From NCBI RefSeq assembly GCF_042654365.1, contig NZ_JBHSGG010000034.1, forward strand, positions 1 to 64,000: a stretch of 64,000 nt of DNA, in the 5' to 3' direction. A model generated the notes under the pieces. It was not told the DNA's origin. It searched no databases and worked only from the letters and a program-made list of their open reading frames with translations. The translations under genes were made by a program, and so were the position numbers. The DNA is from Coralloluteibacterium thermophilum. Its GTDB lineage: Bacteria; Pseudomonadota; Gammaproteobacteria; Xanthomonadales; Xanthomonadaceae. Positions 1 through 7,700 of this stretch are shown piece by piece (position 1 is the stretch's first letter; every line of letters starts with the position of its first letter).

Positions 1-352
1 ACCGCTCGGGAAGCGAGACATGAGTGGGACGCCGGAGCCGGCGCGACCGCCCGTACTCGTTTCTCACTCCTCCCCACTCACTCCTCAAGCCCCGCAGCCC
101 CCTCCCCCGCGGACAGCGGGGGAGGGTTGGGGGAGGGGGCGCTTCTGCTGCGAGAAGTGAGACATGTGAAGTGAGACATTGAGGAGTGAGAAACGAGGGA
201 GGAGATGCGACTGCGCGTTCTCTCCACTCACTTCTCAAGCAGCGCGCTGCGCGCGCTCACCCCCGGTGAGGAGTGAGAGATGAGGAGCGAGAAACAAGAG
301 GAAGCGCACGCACTGGCCCTCGTTCCTCACTCCTCCCACTCACTCCTCAAGC
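1..352. repeat. Cluster of modular intergenic repeats
   Basis: This stretch upstream of the first gene is built from three modules that recur elsewhere in the window. Module A is an imperfect hairpin whose left arm reads like gaggagtgagaaacgag and whose right arm reads like ctcgtttctcactcctc followed by ccactcactc. Copies occupy about 13-92, 150-238 and 267-352. Module B (about 94-150) is a C-rich/G-rich hairpin around cccccgcggacagcggggga. Module C starts at about 239 (gcgctgcgcgcgctcaccc). The same modules appear at 7597-7700, 12597-12860, 45326-45795 and 61655-62022. They look like non-autonomous, MITE-like elements. No protein-coding gene is supported inside, although the last codons of the small proline-rich ORF run into it. 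Confidence 0.75.
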
Positions 353-543
353 CCCCGACGGCCCGGCCCTTCGGGCACTTCCGGCGGGGCGGGAGGCGGG
401 CCTTCGGGCGTCTCCGGGGGCCGCGGCGATTCCTCGGGGCCCGGCGGGATCTCCTGCGGCGTGGGCGGGGTCTTCTCCGGCGGCGCCGGGTCGGGAATCT
501 CGCGCGGGGCGGGATCCGGGGTCTCGAACGGTTCGGTGTGCAT
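340..543 (-). CDS. Small proline/glutamate-rich protein, function unknown
   Basis: This is a 67-residue ORF directly downstream of egtD. It is dominated by repeated P-E-x-P-P type units (for example PPGPEESPRPPETPEGPP) and has no signal peptide or membrane segment, so it is probably disordered. A Shine-Dalgarno-like GAGGT overlaps the egtD stop codon and lies four bases before the ATG, which suggests translational coupling to egtD. A GTG one codon earlier is an alternative start. The last residues (LEE and the stop) are encoded by the arm of an intergenic repeat, so the natural 3' end may have been replaced when that repeat inserted. I do not recognise a family. The gene call itself is uncertain because proline-rich frames arise easily in GC-rich DNA. 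Confidence 0.4.
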   Translation of the reverse strand: MHTEPFETPDPAPREIPDPAPPEKTPPTPQEIPPGPEESPRPPETPEGPPPAPPEVPEGPGRRGLEE

Positions 544-550
544 CACGACC

Positions 551-1546
551 TCAGGCGCGCTGCAGGAGGGCGATGGCGAAGTGCGCGGAGGCGTCGGTCC
601 ACAGCCGGGCGACCTCGAGGCCGGCGCGGCGGGCCAGCGCGGCGAAGCGGTCCGGCGTGTACTTGCAGCTGTACTCCACCAGCACCGGCTCGCCCTCGGC
701 GAAATGCACGCGGCGCCCGTCCACGGTCACGTCCTGGCCGGCGAGGCTGACGATGTGGGTCTCCACGCGCATGGCCATCGGGTTGTAGACCGCGCGGTGG
801 CGGAACCTCGACAGGTCGAAGTCGGCATCGAGCTCGCGGTTGATGCGCGCCAGGAGGTTGAGCGTGAACTGGGCGGTGACGCCGGCGGCGTCGTTGTAGG
901 CGGCCTCGATCAGGCTGCGTTCCTTGACCAGGTCGATGCCGACGATGGCCGCGCCGTCGCGGCCCATCTCGGCGCGCATCTGCGCGAGCAGGCGGCAGGC
1001 GTCGCGATGCTCGAAGTTCCCCAGCGTCGAACCCGGGAAGAAGATCGCGGTGCGCGCGAACTCGCGGCGCGGCCGCGGCAGCACCAGCGGCCGCGTGAAG
1101 TCGGCGCAGACCGGCAGCATCTCGACCTCCGGGTAGCGCAGGGCCAGCTCGCGCACGCTGGCGAGCAGCGCCTCGCGCGAGATCTCGATGGGCAGGTAGG
1201 CGACCGGGTCCTCGAGCGCGTCGAGCAGCAGGCGCGTCTTGACGCCCGCGCCGCTGCCGTACTCCACCAGGCGCACGCGCGGGCCGAGGGCCTCGGCGAT
1301 CTCGCCCGCGCGGTCGCGCAGGATGCGCAGCTCGTTGCGGGTGAGCGTGTACTCCGGCTGCGCACAGATCTCCTCGAACAGCGCGGAACCGCGCGCGTCG
1401 TAGAAGTACTTCGACGGCAGCTGCTTGGGCGTGCGCGCCAGGCCGGCGCGCACGTCGGCCGCGATGTCGCCGACGGCGGGATGGAGGTCGTACAGGTGCA
1501 CGCCGTCGGGCGGAACGGGGGTGTGGAGTTCGAACTGTGCGTTCAT
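551..1546 (-). CDS. egtD: L-histidine N-alpha-methyltransferase EgtD
   Basis: This is the SAM-dependent enzyme that trimethylates the alpha-amino group of histidine to hercynine, the first step of ergothioneine synthesis. The 331-residue length fits the family. Visible landmarks are the N-terminal PKQLPSKYFYDARGSALFEE stretch typical of EgtD, the SAM-binding LVEYGSGAGVKTRLLL region, and the IFFPGSTLGNF motif. The start ATG lies behind a strong AGGAGG and overlaps the egtB stop codon by four bases (ATGA), so the two are translated as a pair. No egtA, egtC or egtE is present here, which matches the two-gene egtB-egtD arrangement seen in many proteobacteria. Confidence 0.93.
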   Translation of the reverse strand: MNAQFELHTPVPPDGVHLYDLHPAVGDIAADVRAGLARTPKQLPSKYFYDARGSALFEEICAQPEYTLTRNELRILRDRAGEIAEALGPRVRLVEYGSGAGVKTRLLLDALEDPVAYLPIEISREALLASVRELALRYPEVEMLPVCADFTRPLVLPRPRREFARTAIFFPGSTLGNFEHRDACRLLAQMRAEMGRDGAAIVGIDLVKERSLIEAAYNDAAGVTAQFTLNLLARINRELDADFDLSRFRHRAVYNPMAMRVETHIVSLAGQDVTVDGRRVHFAEGEPVLVEYSCKYTPDRFAALARRAGLEVARLWTDASAHFAIALLQRA

Positions 1547-2862
1547 CGGCCCTCCTGCTCGGCCGTTGGTCCCTGCCCCGCCGTGTCCTTCGCGAGACGG
1601 ATGCCGGCGAACTGCCAGCGTGCGGCGGGATGGAAGAAGTTGCGGTAGGTCGCGCGGACGTGGCCGGCCGGCGTGGCGCAGGACCCGCCGCGCAGCACCC
1701 ACTGTCCGCACATGAACTTGCCGTTGTACTCGCCGAGCGCGCCCGGCAACGGGCGGAAGCCCGGGTAGGCGACGTAGGGGCTGGAGGTCCATTCCCACAC
1801 GTCGCCGAAGAGCTGGCGCGGACCTTCGCCGGCGCCCGCCGGGGCGGGGTGCAGCAGCCCGTCGTCGAGGAAGTTGCCGCGCACCGGCAGGCGTGCGGCA
1901 CGCGTCTCCCACTCGGCCTCGGTCGGCAGGCGTGCGCCCGCCCAGCGCGCGAAGGCGTCGGCCTCGAAGAAGCTCACGTGGCAGACCGGCGCATGCGGAT
2001 CGAGCGCGCGCACGCCGCCCAGGGTGAACTCGGACGCCTCGTCCTCCATCCAATAGAGCGGGCGCGTCCAGCCCTCGCGGCACACCAGGTCCCAGCCCTC
2101 GGCCATCCACAGTGCGGGCGTGCGGTAGCCGCCGTCGCGCACGAATTCCAGGAACTCGGCGTTGGTCGCGCAGCGGTCGGCGAGGGCGTGCGGCTGAAGA
2201 AGCACGCCGTGCCGCGGCGTTTCGCAGTCGAAGGCGAAGCCCTCGCCCTCGGCGGCGTGTCCGATCGTGCGGACGCCCGTCTCGCCGGGCACGAAGCGCA
2301 GCGGCGTCGCGCGCCCCGCGGGCGGCGCGGCCAGGTCCTCCCGATAGGCGGGCCGCAGCGGATGGATGGAGAACAGGTGCTTGACGTCGGTCAGCAGCAG
2401 CTCCTGGTGCTGCTGCTCGTGGTTGAGGCCGAGGCGGACGAGGGCGTGCAGCGCCGGACCGTCGTCGCGCGCCAGCCGTTCCAGCAGGCAGCCGTCCACG
2501 TGCGCGCGCCAGGCGACCACCTCGTCGAGCGTCGGCCGCGTCAGCAGGCCGCGCTGCGGCCGCGCGTGCATCGGCCCCACGCTCTGGTAGTAGGAGTTGA
2601 AGAGGTAGTGCCAGTCGGGATGCGGCGGGCGGTAGGCGGGATCGCGCGCGAGCACGAAGGCCTCGAAGAACCAGGTCGTGTGCGCGAGATGCCACTTGAC
2701 CGGGCTGGCTTCCGGCATCGACTGCGCGACGGTGTCCTCGGGCGCCAGCGGCGCGGCGAGACGCAGCGTCGTCTCGCGCACGCTGCGGTAGGCGTCGGCG
2801 GTGCGCTGGCGTGCCGCGCCGACGGCGCGCGCGTCTGCGGCGGAAGCCGTGACGGAGGACAT
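1543..2862 (-). CDS. egtB: Ergothioneine biosynthesis protein EgtB (hercynine sulfoxide synthase-type)
   Basis: This is a non-haem iron enzyme that joins hercynine to a thiol (gamma-glutamylcysteine or cysteine) with oxygen, giving the sulfoxide precursor of ergothioneine. The 439 residues show an N-terminal DinB-like domain (WHLAHTTWFFE) and the iron-binding LNHEQQHQELLLTDVKH motif (HxxxHxE). A C-terminal formylglycine-generating-enzyme (SUMF1) fold follows, with LPTEAEWE, FGDVWEWTSSPY and VLRGGSCATP. The chosen ATG gives the usual MSS...-type start and is followed in the operon by egtD with a 4-bp overlap. Which thiol is used cannot be told from sequence here. Confidence 0.92.
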   Translation of the reverse strand: MSSVTASAADARAVGAARQRTADAYRSVRETTLRLAAPLAPEDTVAQSMPEASPVKWHLAHTTWFFEAFVLARDPAYRPPHPDWHYLFNSYYQSVGPMHARPQRGLLTRPTLDEVVAWRAHVDGCLLERLARDDGPALHALVRLGLNHEQQHQELLLTDVKHLFSIHPLRPAYREDLAAPPAGRATPLRFVPGETGVRTIGHAAEGEGFAFDCETPRHGVLLQPHALADRCATNAEFLEFVRDGGYRTPALWMAEGWDLVCREGWTRPLYWMEDEASEFTLGGVRALDPHAPVCHVSFFEADAFARWAGARLPTEAEWETRAARLPVRGNFLDDGLLHPAPAGAGEGPRQLFGDVWEWTSSPYVAYPGFRPLPGALGEYNGKFMCGQWVLRGGSCATPAGHVRATYRNFFHPAARWQFAGIRLAKDTAGQGPTAEQEGR

Positions 2863-3071
2863 AGGGCGTCGATCTCGGGGGGACGGCAATGCCGTCGCGA
2901 CCCCGCAAAGGATGCGGATGCAACCATTGAATCCATGTGACGAGCGCGCTGCAGCGCAGCGATTCCGGGTGCGGACGCGCGGTTTCCGTTCAGCCGCGCG
3001 GCTGCCTCTCGCGCGACCGCGACGGCCGCATCCGCTCCGCCGGCGGGATGCGGCCCGGGCGCGCGCCTTCC

Positions 3072-3953
3072 TCAGGCGCTGATGAAGCTCCCGCCGTTGA
3101 CGTGGATGACCTGCCCGGTGACGTAGGAGGCGTCCTTCGAGGCGAGGAACACGAAGGCCGGGGCCACCTCGGCGGGCTGGCCGGGGCGCTTCATCGGCGT
3201 GTCGGCGCCGAAGCTCTTCACCTTCTCCGCGGGGAAGCTCGCGGGGATGAGCGGCGTCCAGATCGGGCCCGGCGCGACCACGTTGACGCGGATGCCGCGC
3301 TCGGCGAGCTGGGTCGCCAGCGAGAAGCTGAAAGCGTGGATCGCGCCCTTGGTGGCGGCGTAGTCCGGCAGCGTGCCGTGCCCGCGCGCGCCGGTGACGG
3401 AGCCGGTGGCGATGATCGCGCCGTCGTCGGGCAGGTGCGGCAGGGCCGCGGCCACGACGTTCATGTAGGCGAAGATGTTGGTGCGGAAGGTGCGCTCGAT
3501 CTGCTCGGGGGTGAGTTCCTCCGGGCTCTCGGACTCGTGCTGCTCCGCCGCGTTGTTGACGTAGACGTCGAGCCGCCCCAGCTCGCGCACGGTCTCGTCC
3601 ACGAGGCGGCGGCACTGTTCGGGGTCGCCGAGGTCGCCACCGAAGACGTGGCAGCGCCGGCCCTCGGCCTCGACCATGCGGCGGGTCTCGCGGGCGTCCT
3701 CGTCCTCGTCGAGATGGGCGATGGCGACGTCGGCGCCCTCGCGCGCGAAGTGCACCGCCACCGCGCGGCCGATGCCGCTGTCGCCGCCGGTGATCAGGGC
3801 CACCTTGCCGTCGAGCTTGCCGCTGCCGCGGTAGTCCTCGCGGATGACCACGGGCTCGGGATCCATCTTCGTCTCGCGGCCGGGCTGGTGCGCCTGCTGC
3901 TGCGCGGGCTGGCCGCCCTGCTGGCGGGAGGTGGGGTCTTCGGTCTTGCTCAT
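3072..3953 (-). CDS. SDR family oxidoreductase (YghA-like)
   Basis: This is a 293-residue short-chain dehydrogenase/reductase of the longer subfamily carrying a hydrophilic N-terminal extension (about 45 residues, Gln-rich). The Rossmann glycine motif appears as ALITGGDSGIGRA, the NNAA motif as VYVNNAAEQ, and the catalytic Ser and Tyr-x3-Lys as ATGSVTG and YAATKGA. The C-terminus ends in the usual VTGQVIHVNGGSFIS. An upstream in-frame ATG exists, but MSKTEDP is preferred because a GGAG lies just before it. The enzyme is probably a cytosolic NAD(P)-dependent carbonyl or alcohol oxidoreductase of stress-related type. Its substrate is unknown. It is divergent from ku. Confidence 0.88.
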   Translation of the reverse strand: MSKTEDPTSRQQGGQPAQQQAHQPGRETKMDPEPVVIREDYRGSGKLDGKVALITGGDSGIGRAVAVHFAREGADVAIAHLDEDEDARETRRMVEAEGRRCHVFGGDLGDPEQCRRLVDETVRELGRLDVYVNNAAEQHESESPEELTPEQIERTFRTNIFAYMNVVAAALPHLPDDGAIIATGSVTGARGHGTLPDYAATKGAIHAFSFSLATQLAERGIRVNVVAPGPIWTPLIPASFPAEKVKSFGADTPMKRPGQPAEVAPAFVFLASKDASYVTGQVIHVNGGSFISA

Positions 3954-4092
3954 GGCTCGGCTCCGGGGGGAGGAACGGGAGCCGGGTTGTCGCACGCGGC
4001 GCGCAAAGCCCGCGGCAAGATCGCGCAGGTGATGCGGTCTTCATCCCGGCGCTGCTGGAATCGGAAGGACTCACCCCCGCGTGGATGCCGCC

Positions 4093-5064
4093 ATGGCACG
4101 CCCCATCTGGACCGGAACCCTCTCCTTCGGCCTGCTCAACGTGCCGGTCTCGCTGATGACCGCCGAGCGCAAGGTCGATCTGCACTTCCGCATGCTGGAC
4201 GCGCGCGACAACACGCCGATCCGCTACGAGCGGGTCAACGCCGAGACCGGCGAGGAGGTACCGTGGAAGGAGATCGTCAAGGCCTTCGAGTACGACAAGG
4301 GCAACTACGTCGTGCTCGAACCGGACGACATCAAGTCGGCCTCCGCGGAGGGACGCGAGGCGGTCGAGGTGGAGGCCTTCGTCGACGGCGGGGCGATCGT
4401 CCCGCAGTTCTACGAGAAGCCCTACGTGCTGGTGCCCGGCAAGAAGGCGGAGAAGGGCTACGTGCTGCTGCGCGAGGTGCTCTCGCGCACCGGCAAGGTC
4501 GGCATCGCGCGCGTGGTGATCCGCACCCGCGAGTACCTCTCCGCGGTGATGCCGCAGGGCGACGCGCTGGTGCTCATGCTGCTGCGCTATCCGCAGGAGC
4601 TGGTGGACCTGGACGAGTACAGGATCCCCGCCGGGTCGCCCTCGCAGTACCGCATCTCCGACCGCGAGCTGGAGATGGCCGAGCAGCTCATCGAGTCGAT
4701 GTCGACCGACTGGAAGCCCGAGGACTACCGCGACGAGTTCCGCGAGCGCCTGCAGGCGGTCATCCAGAAGCGGCTCGAGTCCAAGGGCGTGGTCAGCCGC
4801 GAGGACGAGCCGCAGGTGCCCGAGGATGCGAGCACCAACGTCGTCGACTTCATGGCCCTGCTCAAGCAGAGCCTGGAGACCAACAGGCGCACCCCGGCCA
4901 AGAGCGCGCCGGCCTCCAAGGACGAGGGTGCCCCGGCGAAGAAGACCGCGAGGAAGAGCGCGGCAAAGAGCGCGACGAAGAAGGCGCCGGCCAAGTCCGC
5001 GGCCAAGAAGGCGGCCAAGAAGAGCGCGAAGAAGAAGAGCGCGCCGCTGCGCCGGACGGGCTGA
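4093..5064 (+). CDS. ku: Non-homologous end joining protein Ku
   Basis: This is bacterial Ku, a homodimer that threads onto DNA double-strand ends and recruits LigD. The 323-residue protein opens with MARPIWTGTLSFGLLNVPVSL, the signature start of the family, so the ATG at 4093 is preferred over the GTG four codons upstream. The Ku core covers about residues 1-260. The last 45 residues are a Lys/Ala/Ser-rich tail (AKKAAKKSAKKKSA), a known DNA-binding extension in many bacterial Ku proteins. The stop codon is three bases before the ligD start, so the pair forms a two-gene end-joining operon. Confidence 0.95.
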   Translation: MARPIWTGTLSFGLLNVPVSLMTAERKVDLHFRMLDARDNTPIRYERVNAETGEEVPWKEIVKAFEYDKGNYVVLEPDDIKSASAEGREAVEVEAFVDGGAIVPQFYEKPYVLVPGKKAEKGYVLLREVLSRTGKVGIARVVIRTREYLSAVMPQGDALVLMLLRYPQELVDLDEYRIPAGSPSQYRISDRELEMAEQLIESMSTDWKPEDYRDEFRERLQAVIQKRLESKGVVSREDEPQVPEDASTNVVDFMALLKQSLETNRRTPAKSAPASKDEGAPAKKTARKSAAKSATKKAPAKSAAKKAAKKSAKKKSAPLRRTG

Positions 5065-5067
5065 TCC

Positions 5068-7596
5068 ATGAGCCTGCGCGAGTACGTGCGCAAGCGGCGC
5101 TTCGCCGACACGCCCGAGCCCGAGGACGACGCCGCGGCCCGGCGCGCGCCGCGGTCGGGGCGCCGCCCCATCTTCGTCGTCCAGCTCCACCACGCGCGTG
5201 CGCGCCATTTCGATTTCCGCCTGGAGGCCGACGGCGCGCTCAAGAGCTGGGCCGTGCCCAAGGGCCCGTCGCTGCGCGCGGGCGAGAAGCGCCTGGCGAT
5301 GCAGGTGGAGGATCACCCGCTGTCCTACGCCAGCTTCGAGGGCGAGATCCCGGAGGGCAACTACGGCGCCGGGCACGTGATGGTGTTCGACCACGGCGTG
5401 TGGGCCTGCGACGGCGATCCGCTGGAAGGCATCGCCGCCGGCAAGCTCGACTTCGAGCTGCACGGCGAGACGCTGCAGGGTGCCTTCAAGCTGGTGCGCA
5501 CCCGCATGCGCGGCGGCAAGCCCAGCTGGCTGCTGCTCAAGCGCGAGGACGCCTTCGCGCGCGACGCCGACGCCGACGATTTCGTTCCGCCGGAACTGGG
5601 CGGCACCGGGCGCCTGCTCGGCAGCAGGCCCGCGGCCGAGGCCGGGACGTCGAAGGGCAGGGGCACGCGCGGCACGAAGGCGACGGGGAAGGCGCCGGCC
5701 CGGGCGGCGAAGAAGGCAGCGCGCCGACGCACGCAGGACTGGCACGCGCAGGCGCTGGCCATCGAGGGCGCCCGCGACCGGCCGCTGCCGGCGGGCTTCA
5801 GGCCGCAGCTGTGCGGCCTGCGCGAGACGCCGCCCCGCGGCGACGACTGGCTGCACGAGGTCAAGTGGGACGGCTACCGCATGCTGGTCGACCTCGACGA
5901 CGGCGTGGCGCGCCTGCGCTCCCGCAACGACCTCGACTGGAGCGAGGACTTCCCCGACATCCGCCAGGCCATCGAGGCGCTGCCGGTGCGCAGCGGACGC
6001 TTCGACGGCGAGCTGGTCGCACTCGACGCCCAGGGCCGCAGCGACTTCTCGGCCCTGCAGCGCACGCTCGACGGCACCGCGCGCACGCCGCTGCGCTACC
6101 TGATGTTCGACATGCCCGCGCTCGAGGACGTGGACCTGACGCGCGCGCCGCTGATCGAGCGCAAGCGCCTGCTGGAGGCCCTGCTCGCCCACGACGGCAG
6201 CGAGGCGCTGGCCTTCAGCCAGCACGTCGTGGGGCACGGCGAGGAGGTCTTCGCCGCGAGCGCGAAGCAGGCGCTGGAGGGCATCATCTGCAAGCGCGTC
6301 GGCGCCGGCTACACGCAGGGCCGCGGCAGCGACTGGGTGAAGGTGAAGCACACCAACACCGACGAGTTCGTCGTGGTGGGCTACTCCGCGCCCAAGGGCG
6401 CGCGCCAGGGTTTCGGCGCCCTGCTCATGGCGCAGGTCGTCGATGGCGTGCCGCGCTACGTGGGCCGCGTCGGCACCGGCTACGACGACCGCACGATCAA
6501 GGCGCTGATGCAGCGCCTGAAGCCGCTCGAGCAGCGCGAACCCAGCGTGGTGCTGCCGGGCCACCTGCCCGCCGCCAAGCGCGGCGTCACCTGGGTCCGG
6601 CCGGAACTGGTGGCCGAGGTGGCCTTCCGCGGCTGGGCCAAGGAGGGCCTGCTGCGCCAGGCCAGCTTCCAGCGCCTGCGCGAGGACAAGGACGTGGCGG
6701 ACCTCGGCCTGCGCACCGAACGCGGAGACGAGAGCGTGGACATCAGCCATCCCGAGCGCGTGGTGTTTCCGGAGGACGGCATCACCAAGGGCGACGTCGC
6801 CGCCTACTACCGCGCGGTCGCGGCGCACCTGCTCCCGGAGCTGGTCAACCGCCCGCTCTCGCTGATCCGCTGCCCGGACGGCGCCGCCGGCACCTGCTTC
6901 TTCCAGAAGCACCACGCCAGCAAGCTGGGCGACAGGGTCGGCGCCATCCCCATCGAGGAGAAGGGGGGCGACCGCGAGGACTACCTCTACGTCGACGGCC
7001 TGCCGGCGGTCATGCAGCTGGTGCAGATGAACACCCTCGAGTTCCACCCTTGGGGCGCGCGCATCGACGACCCCGAACACCCCGACCGCATCGTGTTCGA
7101 CCTCGATCCCGGCGCGGGCGTGGGCTGGAAGGACATCGTCGCCGCGGCGCGGGAGATCCGCTCCCGCCTGCGCGAGGCGGGCCTGGAAAGCTTCGTGCGG
7201 CTGTCCGGCGGCAAGGGCGTGCACGTGGTCGTGCCGCTGGACCGCCGCGCCGACTGGGACGAAACCAAGGCCTTCTGCGGCGCCTTCGCCAGGGCGATGG
7301 CCGCCCAGGCGCCCGAGCGCTACCTCGCCGTCGCCAGCAAGGCCAAGCGGCCCGGGAGGATCTTCATCGACTGGCTGCGCAACGGCCGCGGCGCCACCAG
7401 CGTGACCAACTGGTCGCTGCGCGCGCGTCCCGGCGCGCCCGTCGCCATGCCCATCCGCTGGGACGAACTCGGCCGCACCCGGTCCGGCGCCGACTACACC
7501 CTGGCCCGGGCCCTGCGCCGTGCGCAGACGCTCAAGGCCGATCCCTGGGAGGGAATCGCGACGCTGAAGCAGGGGCTGCCGCGGTTCGGGGAGTGA
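5068..7596 (+). CDS. ligD: Multifunctional DNA ligase D
   Basis: This is an 842-residue end-joining enzyme with the domain order phosphoesterase, ligase, polymerase, as in Pseudomonas aeruginosa LigD. The 3'-phosphoesterase domain (about 30-190) shows VVQLHHARARHFDFRLE and SYASFEGEIPEGNYGAG. The ATP-dependent ligase domain (about 245-540) has the adenylated lysine at K266 in EVKWDGYR, then FDGELV, EGIICKR and DWVKVKH. The primase-polymerase domain (about 560-830) shows the catalytic FDLDPG pair and LSGGKGVHVVVPL. A low-complexity Lys/Ala/Arg linker (about 205-235) joins phosphoesterase and ligase. It follows ku by three bases and ends just before an intergenic hairpin repeat. Confidence 0.95.
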   Translation: MSLREYVRKRRFADTPEPEDDAAARRAPRSGRRPIFVVQLHHARARHFDFRLEADGALKSWAVPKGPSLRAGEKRLAMQVEDHPLSYASFEGEIPEGNYGAGHVMVFDHGVWACDGDPLEGIAAGKLDFELHGETLQGAFKLVRTRMRGGKPSWLLLKREDAFARDADADDFVPPELGGTGRLLGSRPAAEAGTSKGRGTRGTKATGKAPARAAKKAARRRTQDWHAQALAIEGARDRPLPAGFRPQLCGLRETPPRGDDWLHEVKWDGYRMLVDLDDGVARLRSRNDLDWSEDFPDIRQAIEALPVRSGRFDGELVALDAQGRSDFSALQRTLDGTARTPLRYLMFDMPALEDVDLTRAPLIERKRLLEALLAHDGSEALAFSQHVVGHGEEVFAASAKQALEGIICKRVGAGYTQGRGSDWVKVKHTNTDEFVVVGYSAPKGARQGFGALLMAQVVDGVPRYVGRVGTGYDDRTIKALMQRLKPLEQREPSVVLPGHLPAAKRGVTWVRPELVAEVAFRGWAKEGLLRQASFQRLREDKDVADLGLRTERGDESVDISHPERVVFPEDGITKGDVAAYYRAVAAHLLPELVNRPLSLIRCPDGAAGTCFFQKHHASKLGDRVGAIPIEEKGGDREDYLYVDGLPAVMQLVQMNTLEFHPWGARIDDPEHPDRIVFDLDPGAGVGWKDIVAAAREIRSRLREAGLESFVRLSGGKGVHVVVPLDRRADWDETKAFCGAFARAMAAQAPERYLAVASKAKRPGRIFIDWLRNGRGATSVTNWSLRARPGAPVAMPIRWDELGRTRSGADYTLARALRRAQTLKADPWEGIATLKQGLPRFGE

Positions 7597-7700
7597 GGGG
7601 CGAGGCGAGGAGTGGGAGATGAGGAGTGAGAAGCGAGAGAGAGAGCACGGCCCCCTCGCCCTTCGCTTCCCTCTTCTCTGCACTCACTCCTCGCCTTGCC
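7597..7700. repeat. Module A hairpin repeat between convergent genes
   Basis: The gap between the stops of ligD and the EAL-domain gene is almost entirely one module A copy. The left arm is gaggagtgagaagcgagag (from about 7620). The right arm is cttctctgcactcactcctc (to about 7692), so the transcript can fold from either direction. It may serve as a bidirectional terminator, although there is no T-run. Confidence 0.7.

Noticed and set aside
1543..7683. A 2046-codon minus-strand open frame over ligD and ku
   Set aside because: Upstream of egtB it is the antisense shadow of GC-rich ligD/ku coding sequence and has no domain of its own.
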